64,000 nt of DNA from Diplonema papillatum (GCA_030068145.1 JAPJBO010000004.1:248001-312000), one strand, 5' to 3'. Counted from the first letter of the stretch, positions 8,376 through 20,335 are shown. Notes: a model not told the origin generated them from the letters alone. A program made the numbers and translations.

Positions 8376-11063
8376 GGGTCGGGGTGTTTTATTTCTGGAA
8401 GGGTTCGGTTTTGGGGTCGGTTTCGGGTTCGGTTTTGAAACCGACCCCAAAACCGACCCAAAACCGAACCTTCCAGAATTAGATTTGGAAACCGAACCCA
8501 AAACCGAACCCAAAACCGAACCCGAAACCGAACCTTCCAGAATTAGTTTTGGAAACCGAACCCAAAACCGAACCCGAAACCGAACCTTCCAGAATGAGTT
8601 TTGGAAACCGAACTTGGAAACCGAACCCAAAACCGAACCCGAAACTGAACCGAAACCGAACCGGGAAGCCGACCCACGAAACCGAACCAGTGCCTGATAG
8701 ACCGAACCCAGAACCGAACCAATGCCCGATAGGAAACCGGACTCGGAACCGAACCGGATAGACCGAACTCGGAACCGAACCCAGAACCGGGGAGGACGGT
8801 GGGCTAACAACCCAAGGCAAGGTGGCAACAGACGGAATCTGCAGCTCCACATTACATCACGCAAGAATGGCTGATTCCTTCCTGAAGTCATCAACTGTCT
8901 TTGTGCCCACAGGAAGCGCGAACTGAACGCAAGGACCTTCCAGACGTGGAACGCTGTACGGAGAGAAGACCACGCAACGGAGCAGGCGCCCACACGTAGT
9001 TTCTAACAGGACTAATCCCTCACACCGAAGTGATCATGAGTTGCCTTACGAAACGAACCTTGTGGAGCTGAACTCAGGCTGATAGGTGGGCCTTCTACAA
9101 CGTTAGCACCGGTCAGCAAGTAAACGTATCCGACCCCTGGCACAGAAGGCACGCGGTGGCTATTGGTAAACTGCGTCGCGCACTCAGACAGCATGTACTT
9201 GGAACCCTTTCTCACGGTCAGTATTCTGGACAACAATTACGCTGGACGATATCAGGAATCGAATATCTTCGGGCTGTTTCAAAATCTTCTCAAAAAATAA
9301 CACTAAAATATATGGTACGATGCCAAAAGGGGGGGGGGGTTGGGCGGAAAAATCCCCGCATAGTTCACCAGGGTCTGACGGGTACTGAGGCCCCATACCC
9401 TTCCTAAAACATCATTCTGCGTTCAAATACGCCCTCAGAAGCCTCCGGAGAGCCTTCTATGATGTCCCAAATGCGATTTTGTGGGTGTTTAGGGGGTCCC
9501 CCCGCCTGCTGGCCGTAAACCACCATAGAAGACACATACGCAACCTGATGCTGGGTCGCTTCTCTGTGCAAGATCCCAGCCCAAACATTATCGAAAGGGT
9601 TTCCCCCCCCCAAAAAAAAAGACTCCAGATACGCAAACTCTTTCGAATGCTGCACACGGGTATCCTTCAAGTGACCTCTAACTATCTGTTGCATACGCGT
9701 ATCCGGATCTGAAAGCCGAAGACCTTGTAACACTTTACCGCAACCGAAGTCGCGAACCGGGTTCGGCTTGCACTGCAAAAGCAGCATAATTGTGTCTTGC
9801 GCCCGAGCGCGGAAATCCGCCACCCGCCATTCGGCTAGAGTGCAAGAACACAATTGCGAAGCGTACTACAAACGGATAGTGTTACAAAGGCGAACGAATC
9901 ATGCGAGAACCTATGGAGGGGCCCCTCGACAGCTTTCAGAACACGGCATAGTAAGTCAAGAGTCGGATAAGCGTGTTCACATTCTACTCCCGTTTGATCT
10001 GCATTTTCCACCTTGCCCCCCTTTCTTTGATCTGCTGTGTGTATTTGCGGGACTATTGCAAAACGTATCGAATGAAAGCTAGAAGAAAGTACAAACTAAT
10101 TTTCAGTTTGCTCTGTTCAGTTTCTGTTTGCTCTGGAGTAGGTTTGATGTCATCTGGCGGGTTTTCTAAAGCCAGGTACATAAGTTGACGATGGAGAATT
10201 GCTTCTCAATGGTTGCGCCTTCGTTCTAAAGTTGTGTACTGAGCCAGGTAACTGACTGATCCGTACATGCAGCCAGTTTTAGTTTGCTGGGGGGGCGCGC
10301 AACGTTTCAGGTTCGGGTTCGTGATGTTCACCTTGCACTACACGTTCCAAGTGAAAGGTTCGAATGGTTGAGGCGCAGCTCTTGATGGATGGAGGCACGG
10401 TTTACTTCACTTGTTGTTTGTGCGATTTAACCTACACACCTGGGTTCTGGTTAAACCGCTGTCAACAACGTTCTTTTTAGCTGTAACAAATACTGTCTCC
10501 AGGGAAGCAGAAATTGGTAGTCGGAAAAACTTTCGACCAAAATTTTTCGACCAAAATTTTTGACCAAAATTTTTTGACCAAAATTTTTCGACCAAAATTT
10601 TTGACCAAAAATTTTGGACCAAAAATTTTGACCAAAAATTTTTGACCAAAAATTTTGACCAGAACTTTTCGACCAAACATTTTGACCAAAATTTGGGTCC
10701 AAAATTTGGACCCAAATTCTGGGTCCAAATTTTGGACCCAAATTTTGGACCGAAAACCGAACCGAAAACCGACCCCAAAACCGAACCTTCCAGAATTAAA
10801 TCTGAAAACCGAACCCGAAACCGACCCCAAAACCGAACCTTCCAGAATTAAATCTGAAAACCGAACCCGAAACCGACCCCAAAACCGAACCTTCCAGAAT
10901 TAGATTTGGAAACCGAACCCAAAACCGACCCGAAACCGAACCTTCCAGAATTAAATCTGAAAACCGAACCCGAAACCGAACCTTCCAGAATTAGATTTGG
11001 AAACCGAACCCGAAACCGACCCCAAAACCGAACCCTTCCAGAAATAAAACACCCCCACACCCC
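8376..11063. mobile_element. Foldback-like element I (arms of AACCGAACC repeats)
   Basis: The ends are inverted copies of each other: GGGTCGGGGTGTTTTATTTC at 8376, and its reverse near 11040-11063 with small changes. Both flanks are C-runs. Just inside the left end the repeat orientation flips (palindrome around 8436), after which arrays of AACCGAACC units with TTCCAGAATTA spacers run to about 8790; the right array spans 10745-11040. A second array of GACCAAAATTTT units occupies 10530-10745. The interior holds core A (8795-8935), a middle segment (9000-9250) and core B (9620-10080), all repeated in reverse in the element at 19161-26075. On both strands core B is open for 80-150 codons, but no protein family is recognised. 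I see no autonomous transposase. Confidence 0.6.
9620..10080. repeat. Core B of the foldback-like elements, copy 1
   Basis: A segment of about 430 bp is near-identical to 19895-20335 (reverse orientation) and clearly related to 11765-12190 (direct). The minus-strand frame translates with a stretch such as GLRLSDPDTRMQQIVRGHLK that is conserved in the copy at 20096-20359, but it lacks an ATG start. The opposite strand is also open, so coding is undecided. Confidence 0.7.
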
Positions 11064-11453
11064 CCCCCAGGGGCGGAAACTGAATCTGGGCCGTCTGGGT
11101 TTTGGGTTTTATGTTTCCTGGGGGGGGTGGCTTGTCCAGGACACCAGCGTTTGTACTTAGAAGAATTCGAGGCCCACCTCACGGATTTTGTGAAAGTTTG
11201 AAGAATGGGGGGTCCGGGGGGCCAAGCCCCCCGGCCGGACGGTACGGTACGCCAAGGTACGCCTTCGGCGTTTTTTCGCGTTGATCTTCGGAAACCCAGT
11301 GCTTCTAGTGGTTGTCCCGAAAAGTACATTTGCGCCGGTAAAGACCGGCGCCCAGCGAGACTAGAGGCAGCAGTTAAAGTAAAGGGGACATTAGACCTGA
11401 AAACCAACAAACCCCGAAAAATCATTATCGACCGGAAAAAAAAAAAACGGAGA
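11064..11453. other. Spacer with GC-rich hairpin
   Basis: No gene is recognised. A strong hairpin lies at about 11208-11240 (GGGGGGCCAAGCCCCCC) followed by GACGGTACGGTACG. A related hairpin with the same flank is found in reverse at 60680-60735. A second small hairpin CTTCGGCGTTTTTTCGCG follows near 11262. Confidence 0.4.
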
Positions 11454-13183
11454 AAACCATAAGGGAAGCACTTAAGTCGGGAAAATATTTATCGGAAACT
11501 GTTTCCGATAAATATTTTTTTTGTTTCCGATAAATATTTTTTTTGTTTCCGATAAATATTTTTTTTGTTTCCGATAAATATTTTTCTGTTTCCGATAAAT
11601 ATTTTTTTTGTTTCCGATAAATATTTTTCTGTTTCCGATAAGTATTGATCACTTTGGCAGTAGGTTCACCTACTTCGTCCCGTGGACGACCGCGACGAAG
11701 CCAAATACGATCGTTTTTCTATCTAGTTTCGGGTCGAAAGCCTCCCCAGCAAAGGCTGTTCAATTTTCAACACCAGATACGCAAACCTTTTCGAATGCAG
11801 CACACGGGTATCCAACAAGTGACATCTAACTATCTGGTTGCATTGAGCAGTATCCGGATCTGAAAGCTGAAGACTTTGTACCACTTCACCGCGACAAAGG
11901 TCACGAACGCAGTTGCAGTAAAACTGCGTCTTGCGCACGAGCGCGGAAATCCGCCACCCACCATTCGGCTAGATATTGCAAGAACACAACTGCAAAGCTT
12001 ACTACAAACGGATAGTGTTACAAAGGCGAACGAATCATGCGAGAACCTACGTAGGGGCCCCTCAACAGCTCAGAACGGCAAGTCAAGAAAAGGATAAGTT
12101 TGCACATTCTACTTCCGTCTGATCTGCATGTTCCCCAGTTCTACCCTTCGTTGATCTGTTGTGTGTATTCGCAACGACTTCATCCGGTCCTACGCGGCCC
12201 CAATACGACAAAACTGCATGCGGTCCTGACCAGGTAACATCCTCCTACCTGAAAATGTCTAACCACGACTACGGATTTGGTGCCATCGAGGCAGCCATGG
12301 AGTGTAAGTATGCCAACGGGGCTTAGTAGTATCGGGGCTGCCGTGCATACTAGTTCCCGTAAAATATTTGTTTCCCTTGACTTGTGCCATGTCGGACGGT
12401 AGGATTTTCCGCGTCAGCCTCATTTCAATCCTGGAGACAAAAGCACTCACACAATAAAGACTAGCCCATTTCACGGGCCAAAACTGCCTTTGTTGCAGAA
12501 ATCAGCAACACAGGCAAGCGATGACAGAACAGCGCACACGAAGACGACCGGCTCTGAAGAGACCCGCGCCGCAAGCTGCGCGAGCAGAGGGTGCCAAGCA
12601 AACCAGGAAGGAAGGCGAGGAGATTCAGATGGCACAGCAGGACGCCCGCGAGGGATCACCGAGGTCGAAAGACAGAAAAGGGAAAGCAGGCGTGGCCGGC
12701 TTGAAAAGCTGCAAGCGCGGAGAAGGCACAGGTACAGAGCAGTCCACATGCAGACGAGCAGTGAAGCGGCCCACATCACAGAGGTCTATCACACTGGCTC
12801 CGGATTACTTAGGGTCCTCGCAAAATCCAATGAAATTGCTTGCCCAATGGGACTCCCCTTGGGCACATTTCGCACTGGGGACTAGTCCCCAGGAACCCGT
12901 ATCAAAAATATTTATCGGAAACAAAAAATATTTATCGGAAACAAAAAAATATTTATCGGAAACAAAAAAATATTTTTTTTTATCGGAAACAAAAAAATAT
13001 TTATCGGAAACAGAAAAATATTTATCGGAAACAAAAAATATTTATCGGAAACAAAAAAAATATTTATCGGAAACAAAAAAAATATTTATCGGAAACAAAA
13101 AATATTTATCGGAAACAAAAAAATATTTATCGGAAACGTTCCGATAAATATTTTCCCCACTTAAGTGCTTCCGATATGGTTTT
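11454..13183. mobile_element. Foldback-like element II (arms of TTTCCGATAAATATT repeats)
   Basis: The ends match in inverted orientation: AAAACCATA followed by GAAGCACTTAAG at 11454-11476, and the reverse at 13160-13183. Immediately inside each end one array unit is inverted relative to the rest (a hairpin at 11484-11520 and again at 13120-13155). Arrays of about 21-bp units (TTTCCGATAAATATT plus a T/G run) then fill 11500-11640 and 12905-13140. The interior carries core B (11765-12190) plus unique sequence. A small plus-strand frame from the ATG at 12521 encodes a basic sequence (MTEQRTRRRPALKRPAPQAA...) that runs into the right array; it is weak as a gene. Confidence 0.65.
11765..12190. repeat. 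Core B, diverged copy in element II
   Basis: This copy is direct with 9650-10060 and more diverged than the copies in elements I and III. It retains landmarks such as GTATCCGGATCTGAAAGC and ACAAACGGATAGTGTTACAA. Its open frames are shorter and altered, which suggests it is the older copy. Confidence 0.6.
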
Positions 13184-13720
13184 GTCTCAAAAAAAACAAG
13201 TGTCCTCGGCCCGGTTCGAACCGGGGTCTTCAAGCCCCGAAGACGTGCACCGTTCACTCTGCCATTACGGTACCAGTTCCAAGGGGGGAAAACTTCCTAA
13301 GGAGACCCTTTACGAAACGACACTATAAAAAAGTGCCCCCGGGCTTCGCCCGCAGACCCCCTAAAAAGTGGGGTTGGCTCGATAGAGCTATTCGCATACC
13401 TCTAGTCTCGGACTATACAATATATTACAGGATGTGGCATATATTTGCGGGAATATCAAAATACAATCATTCCCCGCAAGTTACCCCTCCGAACCTTCAA
13501 CTCGTATGGGATAGCCGGAATATTCAACATTATCTATCATCAGACGCAGAGTATGCTTGCGGACAACGTCCCGAATGGCAAGACAAGGAAAGAAACTCCG
13601 AAGCTGTGCTTTCAGTTTTCCCCAGTTCCAGGTCAGGGTGAGAACCAAAGTGAAAAGTCCTAGCAAGCAAGCCGTCTTTGTTTTTACCAAAAAAATGAAA
13701 TTTCGCTGAAGCCGTAACAA
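13184..13720. other. Intergenic, with tRNA-like segment
   Basis: On the minus strand 13205-13275 has an A-box-like TGGCAGAGTGAACGG and a palindromic B-box-like GGTTCGAACC. However, the T loop is one base short, the acceptor stem does not pair and position 33 is not T, so I treat it as a tRNA-derived relic at best. A GC hairpin (CCCCCGGGCTTCGCCCG) lies near 13336. GGTTGGCTCGA followed by a GAGCTATTC-like segment at 13372 recurs at 61711. Confidence 0.35.
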
Positions 13721-14765
13721 CAGGGAGCAGAATAGGCGAAGCAGATGCAGGCTGCTATGGAGCTGCTACGGCAGACGGCGCTGCAGAGGCTGATATGGAC
13801 CCTCTTGGCCGAGAAGGGGCAGGTCTTGATTGAGCAGTGATGGCAGGCGACGACGTAGCTGCGTTGGCGGCTGGGGTAACTCGTGAACGAGCACCCGCGG
13901 AAGGGGTGCTTCTTAGGGTGGCGATGGGCTGCGACGCGGTAGATGCTTTGGCAGCCGGGGCAACTTGTGATCGAGCACCCGCGGAAGGGGTGCTTTGAGC
14001 TTTCGGCTGCTGCCCAGGCGATGAGGTAGCTGCGTTGGCGGACCAGCCAGGGCTGAGCGGAGAGCTGGTTGTTCGGGGGGACAGCGGAGTTGTCGTTGAC
14101 CAGATGACAGGAAACGCGCGCTGTTCCGAAAGCTCGGCGACCGTACAAGACGAGGGCGCAGGCAGAGGTGGCGGAACTGCGGCAGAAAGGCACCGACATC
14201 AAGTTGGAGCACCGACGCCGATGCTCTTTCGAATTTTCGAATCGCGCGATGGATGAGGTTCAGAGACGAGCGACAGCCGAGTATCGGGACTCGGCGACCT
14301 CGAAATCGTACGCGATGAAGAGCGCGATGCGACGGCTGACGAGTATCGTGCAGACGCCGATGCACCCGGCGCTTGAGATGCAAGTCAACGTCCTGACGTC
14401 TCTCGGAGGCGGGAACATGGCCAGACTCAACAAGAGACCACAAATAGCGAACCAGCCGTTTGAAGCTGTGATGCGCGCCTACGAAGCCGCCGCACAAGAG
14501 CAGACGGCGAAGAAGGCCGGCGACAAGGTGCGAGCCGGAGCTCCGCAAAGCTGCAACACTGAATGGCAGTTTTCGACCGCAGACGCAATACCCGTCGGGA
14601 TGGGAGCGCAAGCAGGCTCGATGGAAGCATGAAGTCAAGCAGGAGAGACGAACTGCGCAGACTGAGCGCAAGACGTGCCAAGGGCAGACCAGGACGTTGG
14701 GACCGTGCAAAGTCGAAGAAGGAGTCCAAAAGCGAAGCAACAACACCAACGCGGAAACGCAACTG
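13720..14765. other. Unassigned region open on both strands
   Basis: Long frames occur on both strands, including 14168-14632 (plus, 154 residues, basic and helix-rich, starting MAELRQKGTDIKLEHRRRCS) and 13913-14785 (minus, Cys/Leu-rich). The plus-strand frame has the more protein-like composition. A segment of about 70 bp containing CACCCGCGGAAGGGGTGCTT is repeated in tandem near 13845 and 13935. No family is recognised and I cannot decide which strand codes, if either. Confidence 0.3.
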
Positions 14766-14767
14766 CC

Positions 14768-16075
14768 CTCAATGTACCCAGCCAAATTTGACTGAAAAAC
14801 AGTGTAACCTCAATGTAGCCAGCAGAATCCGACTGAAAAACAGTGTAACCTCAATGTAACCAGCCTAATTTGACTGAAAAACAGTGTACCCTCAATGTAA
14901 CCAGCCAAATTTGACAGAAAAACAGTGTACCCTCAATGTAACCAGCCAAATTTGACAGAAAAACAGTGTACCCTCAATGTAACCGGCCGAATTCGACTGG
15001 AAAACATTCATTCAAATTTTACTGAAAAACAGTGTAACCCTAATGTAACCAGCCAAATTTGACTGAAAAACAGTGCAACCTCAATGTAACCCGCAGAATC
15101 CGAGTCAAAAACAGTGTAACCTCAATGTAACCAGCCTAATTTGACTGAAAAACAGTGTACCCTCAATGTAACCAGCCAAATTTGACTGAAAAACAGTGTA
15201 ACCTCAATGTAACCAGCCTAATTTGACTGAAAAACAGTGTGCCCTCAATGTAACCAGCCAAATTTGACTGAAAAACAGTGTAACCTCAATGTAACCAGCC
15301 TAAATTGACTGAAAAACAGTGTACCCTCAATGTAACCAGCCAAATTTGACAGAAACACAGTGTAACCTCAATGTAACCAGCTTAATTTGACTGAAAAACA
15401 GTGTAACCTCAATGTAACCCGCAGAATCCGAGTCAAAAACAGTGTAACCTCAATGTAACCAGCCTAATTTGCCTGAAAAACAGTGTAACCTCAATGTAAC
15501 CAGCCAAATTTGACTGAAAAACAGTGTACCCTCAATGTAACCGGCCGAATTCGACTGAAAAACAGTCAAATTTTACTGAAAAACAGTGTAACCTCAATGT
15601 AACCAGCCTAATTTGCCTGAAAAACAGTGTAACCTTAATGTAACCAGCCAAATTTGACTGAAAAACAGTGCAACCTCAATGTAACCCGCAGAATCCGAGT
15701 TAAAACAGTGTAACCTCAGATACCCAGCCTAATTTGCCTGAAAAACAGTGTAACCTCAATGTAACCAGCCAAATTTGACTGAAAAACAGTGTACCCTCAA
15801 TGTAACCGGCCGAATTCGACTGAAAACATTCAAATTTTACTGAAAAACAGTGTAACCTCAATGTAACCAGCCTAATTTGATTGAAAAACAGTGTGCCCTC
15901 AATGTAACCAGCCAAATTTCACTGAAAAACAGTGTAGCCTCAATGTAACCAGCAGAATCCGACTCAAAAACAGTGTAACCTCAATGTAACCAGCCTAATT
16001 TGACGGAAAAACAGTGTACCCTCAATGTAACCAGCCTAATTTGACTGTAACCTCAATGTAACCAGCCAAATTCAA
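14768..16075. repeat. 41-bp tandem repeat array
   Basis: About 31 units of 41 bp, with landmarks CTCAATGTAACCAGCC, AATTTGACTG and AAAAACAGTGTA. Units vary at a few fixed positions (CCAGCC/CCGGCC/CCCGCAG variants), and the variants recur in a higher-order pattern, for example the CCGCAGAATCCGAG variant at 15090, 15420 and 15685. It abuts the next array directly. Confidence 0.9.
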
Positions 16076-16078
16076 CAA

Positions 16079-17050
16079 GTGGTTACAGCGGTAACATCCC
16101 GGTTACAGACTGGTTACACTCGGTTACAGTGGTTACATGCTGGTTACAAGTGGTTACAGCGGTTACATCCCGGTTACAGACTGGTTACACTCGGTTACAG
16201 TGGTTACATGCTGGTTACAAGTGGTTACAGCGGTTACATCCCGGTTACAGACTGGTTACACTCGGTTACAGTGGTTACATGCTGGTTACAAGTGGTTACA
16301 GCGGTTACATCCCGGTTACAGACTGGTTACACCCGGTTACAGTGGTTACAGACTGGTTACAAGTGGTTACAGCGGTTACATCCCGGTTACAGACTGGTTA
16401 CACTCGGTTACAGTGGTTACATGCTGGTTACAAGTTACAGCGGTTACATCCCGGTTACAGACTGGTTACACTCGGTTACAGTGGAAACATGCTGGTTACA
16501 AGTGGTTACAGCGGTTACATCCCGGTTACAGACTGGTTACACTCGGTTACAGTGGTTACATGCTGGTTACAAGTGGTTACAGCGGTTACATCCCGGTTAC
16601 AGACTGGTTACACTCGGTTACAGTGGTTACATGCTGGTTACAAGTGGTTACAGCGGTTACATCCCGGTTACAGACTGGTTACACCCGGTTACAGTGGTTA
16701 CAGACTGGTTACAAGTGGTTACAGCGGATACATCCCGGTTACAGACTGGTTACACTCGGTTACAGTGGTTACATGCTGGTTACAAGTGGTTACAGCGGTT
16801 ACATCCCGGTTACAGACTGGTTACACTCGGTTACAGTGGTTACATGCTGGTTACAAGTGGTTACAGCGGTTACATCCCGGTTACAGACTGGTTACAAGTG
16901 GTTACAGCGGTTACCCGGTTACAGACTGGTTACACTCGGTTACAGTGGTTACATGCTGGTTACAAGTGGTTACAGCGGTTACATCCCGGTTACAGACTGG
17001 TTACAAGTGGTTACAGCGGTTACCCGGTTACAGACTGGTTACACTCGGTT
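16079..17050. repeat. 71-bp tandem repeat array of GGTTACA subunits
   Basis: About 13 units with a 71-bp period, each made of seven sub-units of about 10 bp of the form xxGGTTACAx. Some units are shortened (16890-17050). All three plus-strand frames stay open for more than 330 codons simply because the repeat contains no stop, so the long frames here are not genes. Confidence 0.9.
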
Positions 17051-18013
17051 GCAAAGGGCATGTGCCACACCCGCAAAGGGCATGTGCCACACCCAAAAAG
17101 CGGGTGTGGACACCCGCAAAGCGGGTGTGAACGTTGGATTTTCGTGTGTAAATACCTGTGTTCTCATCAGTATTCTGGACTGACTTTGCCTTTTCCCCCA
17201 ATTTCTCAGATACCTGTTCGTTGATACCTCAAGAAAACATCATCCAGCGACTCACACACTCTTAAACACAACGATGCCACTGTCCTCAAGTATGCCACGA
17301 ACACCTGAAGACAACAAGCGGAGGCGCTCGAGGGCAGCGACAATGGCAGCGACTGCGAAGCCAACAACACGGCGACCTCCGACGTTGTCTCCAACTTTAT
17401 TGAGGCATACCTCGTAAAGAAGGTCGGAGCAGCGATAAGGTTGAGCAGCCTGCGTCAGCTCGTTTCCGAGGTGACAGGAGTAAGACTCCACAAAAAGTCG
17501 CCGTTGTTGATGCAGACTTCATAAAGTCCATCTAGAGTCTAACAATCAAGAAAAGGTAGACACAGCAAAAAACCCCAATACAAAACCATGGCCCCAGTAA
17601 CAAGCGAAACTGGCCCAACCCCATGAGAGAAGGGCACTGGGAGTCGTATTCTGAGGTAATTCAATCAACAAACATAATCCAGAGGGGATTGAGGTTCAAA
17701 AGGAACATGTTGCATTCCAAAAGAAACAAGGCCGGTCCAGAATACCGATGAGAACCAAGGTATTTCCACCGAAATCCCCTGTTTCCACACCCGCTTTGCG
17801 GGTGTCACATGCCCTTTGCGGGTGTGGCACATGCCCTTTGCGGGTGTGACCACACCCTCTCCTAGGACCTCCCGATCCACTCCAGCTCAGAGGCTGGAGT
17901 TCACCGTGTACAGTGCAGTTGCCTTGGAGGCACCGCTGTAACCACTTGTAACCAGCATGTAACCACTGTAAGGTGTGGCACATGCCCTTTGCGGGTGTGG
18001 CACATGCCCTTTT
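17044..18013. mobile_element. Foldback-like element V (arms of GCAAAGGGCATGTGCC repeats)
   Basis: Left arm 17050-17200 and right arm 17715-18013 are inverted copies: CACACCCGCAAAGGGCATGT, then a self-complementary segment around AAGCGGGTGTGGACACCCGC, then a stretch with TTCTCATC(A/G)GTATTCTGGAC. The right arm has an extra internal insertion (17860-17960) carrying the CTGGAGTTCACCGTGTA end sequence, which recurs at 18040-18060. The interior (17200-17715) has a short plus-strand frame (about 17326-17523) encoding a helix-rich stretch (FIEAYLVKKVGAAIRLSSLR) faintly like a DEK C-terminal domain. It has no upstream ATG of its own, so it is at most a relic. Confidence 0.5.
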
Positions 18014-18126
18014 CGGACCTCCCGATTTAACTCCATCTCAGAGGCTGGAGTTCACCGTGTAAACGTGTTTTTGGGGAAAGTTTCATGGAAAATGGCCCAG
18101 GGGGGGGTGTATTAGTTGATGGTTTT

Positions 18127-18971
18127 AGGGTGGACACCGTTTGGTACCGGCTAGCTGCCTGTGTGTGTGCTTCACTGTTCATACCATGCAAAGATGAGGC
18201 TACAATCACGTGCAGGCAGCCACAAATGGAAGCAACAAAAGGGCAAACGACACCCAGGAGGAAGGCAGCTATGAACGTTGCTCGTCTGGATGGTTAACAA
18301 CGTCCCAAAAGGTTCTCTGGGTCTTGCGCAAGCTGAGGTGTTGTTGACACCGCAGGCAGCAGCTCTTCCCCGAACTGCTGCTGGGGCGATATTCACAAAG
18401 TTCGATGTCTTTCCGAGAGATGCTCTCATCCGTAGTGGGATTTTCCAGATCCCAACGTTTTTGTTGAAGGGATGCACGCGACAGTGTCTTTTATTCAAGT
18501 TCGCCTTTCGTACACCACCCCGAAAGGGTCGCATTGCACACGCACGGAAGACAATACTGGTCACCGGGGTGTATCTGGTACCTAACCCCAACGCACGTTG
18601 AGCTTGAACAAAAATAGAAAACTGGACTTGAACGAAAAGGTTCGGCGGTGGATTTATAGGGCTGCCACGACATAGCAGCTCAGGGCAGGGTATCTGCAGC
18701 TTGCGGTAGCACGCTACACGACACAGGCCACTACGAAAGCTGGCGCTGACGTCAAGGACTCGAGGGGGCGGCACGTTACGAAGCCGTACCTCATTGAGTC
18801 GCTTGTCGATGCCTCCTACGAAGCCCCACCATCCCCAACTCTCAGGAAAGTCTTTTGAGTAAAAATACATAGGTTTGGGCAGTGTTGTTTTCCTTCTTCG
18901 GTTCATGCTGTCACTATTTTTGGGGTTGTCACCTAAAAAGAAGAACACCGGTACCAAACGGTGTCCACCCT
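18127..18971. mobile_element. TIR element VI
   Basis: AGGGTGGACACCGTTTGGTA at 18127 is repeated in exact inverted form near 18946-18971, giving terminal inverted repeats of about 28 bp around 845 bp. Unlike the neighbours it has no tandem arrays in its ends. It encloses an open minus-strand frame. Confidence 0.55.
18172..18906 (-). CDS. Hypothetical ORF inside TIR element VI
   Basis: An open frame of about 245 residues starts from the ATG at 18906 (MNRRRKTTLPKPMYFYSKDF) and fills almost the whole TIR element. It is Arg/Cys/Pro-rich with no motif I recognise and no DDE-like pattern. Its position suggests an element-borne protein or a chance open frame; codon use gives no clear support. Confidence 0.2.
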   Translation of the reverse strand: MNRRRKTTLPKPMYFYSKDFPESWGWWGFVGGIDKRLNEVRLRNVPPPRVLDVSASFRSGLCRVACYRKLQIPCPELLCRGSPINPPPNLFVQVQFSIFVQAQRALGLGTRYTPVTSIVFRACAMRPFRGGVRKANLNKRHCRVHPFNKNVGIWKIPLRMRASLGKTSNFVNIAPAAVRGRAAACGVNNTSACARPREPFGTLLTIQTSNVHSCLPPGCRLPFCCFHLWLPARDCSLIFAWYEQ

Positions 18972-19404
18972 GAGTCCAAAAATTGGGCACTCGTAAAAAG
19001 GCCTTTTCGGGGCACTTCAGCAGCCAAAAAGCATGTTTTAGGCATTTCTATACGGTTCTGGGGCGGTTTACCAAATTTTATTGCCTTTTAGGAGCCCCTA
19101 TGTGGTTCCCAAAAAAATGACCTATTTTGACAGCTTTTGACCCCCCCTACCCCCCCCCCCGGGTCGAGCTAATTTATTCCTGGGTGAGCTTTTTTTCAGG
19201 CTTTTTTTCCGACGAATTTGTTCCGGGAAGTGAAAATTTATTCCGGGAAGTGAAAATTTGTTCCGGGAAGTGAAAATTTGTTCCGGGAAGTGAAAATTTG
19301 TTCCGGGAAGTGAAAATTTGTTCCGGAAACTGAAAATTTGGGGTTTGCCAAATTTTCCAGATTTTCACCATTTGTGTGTGATTTTTACAATTTTTGTGTA
19401 AGGT

Positions 19405-19890
19405 ACGCATACCCGAACCCCCCCCCGCATACCCGAACCCGCAAACCCGCATACCCAAACCCGCAAACCCGAACCCGCAACCCGCGTACCCTAACCCCGC
19501 AAACCCTAACCCGCAAACCCGCAAACCCGCATACCCAAACCCGCATACCCTAACCCGCAAACCCGCATACCCTAACCTCGCAAACCCGCATACCCGAACC
19601 CGCAAACCCGCGTACCCTACCCCGCAAACCCCGCAAACCCGCATACCCTAACCCGCATACCCTAACCGCAAACCCGCATACCCTAACCTCGCAAACCCGC
19701 ATACCCGAACCCGCAACCCGCGTACCCGCAAACCCCCGCAAACCCGCATACCCTAACCCGCATACCCTAACCCGCAAACCCGCATACCCTAACCTCGCAA
19801 ACCCGCATACCCGAACCCGCAACCCCGCGTACCCTAACACCGCAAACTCCGCATACCCTAACCCGCAAACCCCGCTTACCCGCATGCGAT
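19405..19890. repeat. Array of CGCAAACCCGCATACCCTAA units
   Basis: About 485 bp of an irregular repeat built from ACCC plus GCAA, GCAT or TAA blocks. The CCCTAA blocks look telomere-like, but they alternate with GCAA/GCAT blocks and so are not a simple telomere repeat. It lies inside element III between its left arm and core B. Confidence 0.8.
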
Positions 19891-19894
19891 AACG

Positions 19895-20335
19895 TTTTTC
19901 AAATACACACAGCAGAACAAAGAAAGGGGGGAAAGGTGGAAAATGCAGATCAAACGGGAGTAGAATGTGCACACTCGCTTATCCGACTCTTGACTTACTA
20001 TGCCGTGTTCTGAAAGCTGTCGAGGGGCCCCTCCATAGGTTCTCGCATGATTCGTTCGCCTATGTAACACTATCCGTTTGTAGTACGCTTCGCAATTGTG
20101 TTCTTGCACTCTAGCCGAATGGCGGGTGGCGGATTTCCGCGCTCGGGCGCAAGACACAATTATGCTGCTTTTGCAGTGCAAGCCGAACCCGGTTCGCGAC
20201 TTCGGTTGCGGTAAAGTGTTACAAAGTCTTCGGCTTTCAGATCCGGATACGCGTATGCAACAGATAGTTAGAGGTCACTTGAAGGATACCCGTGTGCAGC
20301 GTTCGAAAGAGTTTGCGTATCTGGAGTCTTTTTTT
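19895..20335. repeat. Core B, copy in element III
   Basis: Reverse of 9650-10080 and nearly identical to it. The plus-strand frame here corresponds to the minus-strand frame of the first copy and stays open to about 20359, but it has no ATG start. The near-identity between elements with unrelated arms is the main evidence that cores and arms assort separately. Confidence 0.7.

Noticed and set aside
9404-9853. A protein-coding gene in core B (149 codons, conserved in a second copy)
   Set aside because: No ATG start, the opposite strand is equally open, and the two copies are too similar to show coding-type change; kept only as a note in the repeat entries.
12521-13147. Basic 208-codon ORF in foldback-like element II
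   Set aside because: The second half is the translation of the TTTCCGATAAATATT array; the first half has no recognised domain.
13205-13275. tRNA on the minus strand
   Set aside because: A-box and B-box resemblance is good, but the T loop is one base short, the acceptor stem does not pair and position 33 is wrong, so not a functional tRNA.
14768-16075. CRISPR array
   Set aside because: Repeats are continuous with no unique spacers, and the genome is eukaryotic; it is a tandem satellite.
16079-17224. Three overlapping plus-strand ORFs of 333-381 codons
   Set aside because: They are all open only because the 71-bp repeat has no stop in any frame; the products are pure repeat translations.
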